Assembly (NCBI RefSeq): GCF_047946665.1
Contig: NZ_CP172312.1
Coordinates: forward strand, 186,001-250,000
Direction of reading: 5' to 3'
DNA from: Allohahella sp002354735
Lineage (GTDB): Bacteria > Pseudomonadota > Gammaproteobacteria > Pseudomonadales > Oleiphilaceae
Length of the DNA stretch: 64,000 nucleotides
The translations under genes were made by a program, and so were the position numbers. The stretch's first letter is position 1. Each line of letters starts with the position of its first letter. Under the pieces are notes generated by a model. The model did no database searches and was not told the DNA's origin. It saw nothing but the letters and a program-made list of their open reading frames with translations. This document shows, piece by piece, positions 62,130 to 64,000 of this stretch.

Positions 62130-63025
62130 TTAGTCACCGCGTAAGGTTTCAACAGGTTCACTGGCAGTGCGTTAATGTTGGAGTGACCGAGCTTCAGCTC
62201 CCTGAACTCCTCCGTCCAGGGTGTCCAGGATGCGACTTCGAGTAGCTTGGGAACAAAGTCACTGTCGCCAAGCTTGCCAGTCGGATTGAGGTGCGCAAGC
62301 TGTCGGCCCTGTTCCGTTGGGCCGGCGGCTTGCCACCCGTTCGTCAACATGCCAAGGCTGCCTGTGTAAATCAGTCCTGCCTCTGGAAGACCTGCTGAAT
62401 CCATGCCCTTGTACCAGGGAAGCGGGCGAAGATTCACCTGCGTCTGGTACTTCACGTATCCATTGGTGTCGAGTTTGAAACTGGTCCTTTCGAAAATGTC
62501 TCCAATAAGATCAGTCGCTGCGCTGCCTATGCCACCCAATGAGCCGCCCACACGCGTCAGACTCTGTAGCTGCCGTTCCTCCTGCGCGCCGCCTGGCAGC
62601 AAAATCGACACCTGCCCGCTCGATGCTTCCGCCACACCCGCTTGAGCCGAGAATTGTGTAGCGGGGATGAATTGCATGAAGCTTCTGGATTCTTCACCGG
62701 GGCCCTTCGATTCTGAGCTGTTACCCTCAGGCGCGATAACACCGACCGGTGCCCGCTCATGCGCGAACACGAGTCGATCGGTGCGATCGAGCAGTTGCGC
62801 ATCGGAGCGAACGGCAGTGTTCTGCGCATAGGCTGAGTTCGTCTCGCTCCACACGGTACGCTCCCAGACCGCGTGCCGTGCGGCCTGCTCGACCTTATGG
62901 CGGCTATCGAGATATTTCGCGAGTAAGGGCAGTGCGAACATCATGGGTACAAATACCAGACTACTGACGATGAGTATCTCGGTTAGTGCCTGACCCGGAG
63001 CTGATGGTTTCAATAAGATCTTCAT
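62126..63025 (-). CDS. TadE/TadG-like pseudopilin-type protein
   Basis: 299 residues. The N-terminus has a basic leader with a prepilin-like site: Gly11 followed by QALTE, Glu at +5, then a hydrophobic helix (ILIVSSLVFVPMMFALPLLA) and a KYLDSRHKVEQAARHAVWERTVW segment typical of TadE/TadG-like proteins. The rest is a large polar extracytoplasmic domain without known motif. It overlaps the next gene by 4 bases and the previous by 1. It probably is a minor component at the pilus tip or in the periplasm. Confidence 0.75.
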   Translation of the reverse strand: MKILLKPSAPGQALTEILIVSSLVFVPMMFALPLLAKYLDSRHKVEQAARHAVWERTVWSETNSAYAQNTAVRSDAQLLDRTDRLVFAHERAPVGVIAPEGNSSESKGPGEESRSFMQFIPATQFSAQAGVAEASSGQVSILLPGGAQEERQLQSLTRVGGSLGGIGSAATDLIGDIFERTSFKLDTNGYVKYQTQVNLRPLPWYKGMDSAGLPEAGLIYTGSLGMLTNGWQAAGPTEQGRQLAHLNPTGKLGDSDFVPKLLEVASWTPWTEEFRELKLGHSNINALPVNLLKPYAVTK

Positions 63026-64000
63026 TATTTTTCCACCGAATCAAGTGCCATGATTCCAGCCGCCAAGGCAGTCTTGCCGTCGAATTCCGCCAGACGTGGA
63101 TACCAGAAGGGGTTGTACAAATTTGCGAGTTCGTAGCGATTGTCCGCTCTTCGCCAAAGATCCCCCGAGCGTTCATAAACTGCTCTCGCGGCAGCGGTTG
63201 CGTGCATATTTCCCAGTGCAGCAGTTCTGGCGTCGGCCGTGCGTAGGGCGAGCTTCCCGTCCTGACGTACGAGCGTATCGTTTCGACTGCTGTCACTGAT
63301 CGCAATCAGCGGTTTCTGAATGAGTACTCTGAAAACAGGGCTCCCGCTGATGCCGGTCTGGGACTCTTCCTCGGTAGGCTTACGAAGTTGATGGAAGTTC
63401 CTCAGACCCTCGACGTTTGCGCCATTGGTTACGCCGGGAGCGGGCATGCCAAAGCCATTGTTACGGCCTTCGCCGACTTTGTAGTGCGCGATGTGTTCTG
63501 GTGTGTTGCGCTTCCCTTCGAGGAAATTTTCTCCCGCTGCATCGCGTACCCGATTCGCTTCCCAGGCATAGGCGTTGGTTCTGGCAGCCTTGTTCCATCC
63601 ATTTGAACTAACCGAACTCCACTTGAATGCCGTCTCATGATGGGTCGCCTGTCTGCCCCAGGCGACTGGCAGCGCCTCACTCCAATCATCGTCGAAGATG
63701 TCGTCCAGGTCTCGCGTATGAACGCTCAAGGTATCGACTGCAGACCAGCTGTAGTAAGGGTTCGTCTTGCCCGGCACTTTGCCAAACTCAGTACCACCAC
63801 GCTGAACCATCTCGATGAGAGGCGCGTTAAAAAAGGTGTTCGATCGCTTCTTGACGAATTCATCGCGGCTGGCGAGGACCAGATTCCTGAAGCTGTCGAA
63901 TTGTCTTTTCGCTTCAGCTCGATCCTTGGGTGATGCTGATCCGATTTCAGTATCTTCGACGTCCCAGCGGCGTGTGAAATTATTGAAGGCGACCAGATCC
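63025..64000 (-). CDS. Tad-associated TadG-like protein, 5' end outside the window
   Basis: At least 324 residues; the frame is open from the window edge (reads DLVAFNNFTRRWDVEDTEIG near the edge) to the stop at 63025. An internal ATG at 63810 is not the start. The sequence is polar, rich in Asn, Trp and Arg (NPYYSWSAVDTLSVHTRDLD, then RRADNRYELANLYNPFWYPRL), consistent with a large exported domain. By position and by its link to the TadE-like gene (1-base overlap) I take it as TadG-like; the N-terminal helix that would prove this lies outside the window. Confidence 0.65.
   Translation of the reverse strand, partial: DLVAFNNFTRRWDVEDTEIGSASPKDRAEAKRQFDSFRNLVLASRDEFVKKRSNTFFNAPLIEMVQRGGTEFGKVPGKTNPYYSWSAVDTLSVHTRDLDDIFDDDWSEALPVAWGRQATHHETAFKWSSVSSNGWNKAARTNAYAWEANRVRDAAGENFLEGKRNTPEHIAHYKVGEGRNNGFGMPAPGVTNGANVEGLRNFHQLRKPTEEESQTGISGSPVFRVLIQKPLIAISDSSRNDTLVRQDGKLALRTADARTAALGNMHATAAARAVYERSGDLWRRADNRYELANLYNPFWYPRLAEFDGKTALAAGIMALDSVEK

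Overview
The window is a contiguous, gene-dense stretch of a chromosome from a motile gammaproteobacterium, probably aquatic or marine. The pointers are fdxA-mutS beside cinA/pncC-recA, the order alaS-lysC-csrA-tRNA-Ser-tRNA-Arg, a FleQ/FleS/FleR flagellar hierarchy as in Pseudomonas and Marinobacter, and a sodium-pumping oxaloacetate decarboxylase (oadGAB). I cannot name the genus from sequence alone. I see no insertion sequence, prophage, CRISPR array or clear pseudogene, and no gap between genes exceeds 300 bases.

Layout. 1-7061: end of rnhB, acuI, fdxA, mutS, then pncC and recA (with a LexA box) and moaE. 7081-12038: a PilZ-like protein, an arginine-rich small protein, a Lon-like protease, an AlkB-type dioxygenase and a LytM peptidase. 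12040-14326: a FixJ-like regulator overlapping a receiver-PAS histidine kinase. 14301-19007 (minus strand): RDD protein, a complete arginine/ornithine-type ABC transporter and astE. 19128-20610: a DUF5610-like gene behind an almost perfect sigma-28 promoter. 20746-25531: alaS, lysC, csrA and two tRNAs. 25813-29748: oadGAB and a small coiled-coil protein. 29800-31156: an aldo/keto reductase and a small SAP/HeH-like protein with a strong leader hairpin. 31318-48887: fleQ, fleSR, fliEFGHIJ, fliK and fliLMNOPQR-flhB, with likely sigma-54 promoters before fleS and fliK. 49001-52117: a GH13-like lipoprotein and a ChrA transporter. 52305-64000 (minus strand, running off the window end): a divergent Tad/Flp pilus operon.

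How the parts relate. FleQ (sigma-54 activator) would drive fleSR and fliK; FleSR then drives later genes, and sigma-28 is at the bottom of the cascade. The sigma-28 promoter places the DUF5610-like gene in that last class. The Tad operon encodes a secretin, CpaB/RcpC, a TadA motor with a fused N-terminal FHA domain, TadB, TadC, a TadD-like TPR lipoprotein, a DUF192 protein, three proteins with prepilin-like cleavage motifs (one Flp-sized) and an OmpA-domain protein. No TadZ/CpaE or prepilin peptidase is in the visible part. Most junctions in this operon are 1-11 base overlaps. The two longest gaps, before cpaB and before rcpA, both hold CsrA-binding-like sequences over the ribosome binding site, one of them in a hairpin with a GGA hexaloop. 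A CsrA-controlled, FHA-equipped Tad pilus is the most interesting hypothesis here; it rests on sequence patterns only.
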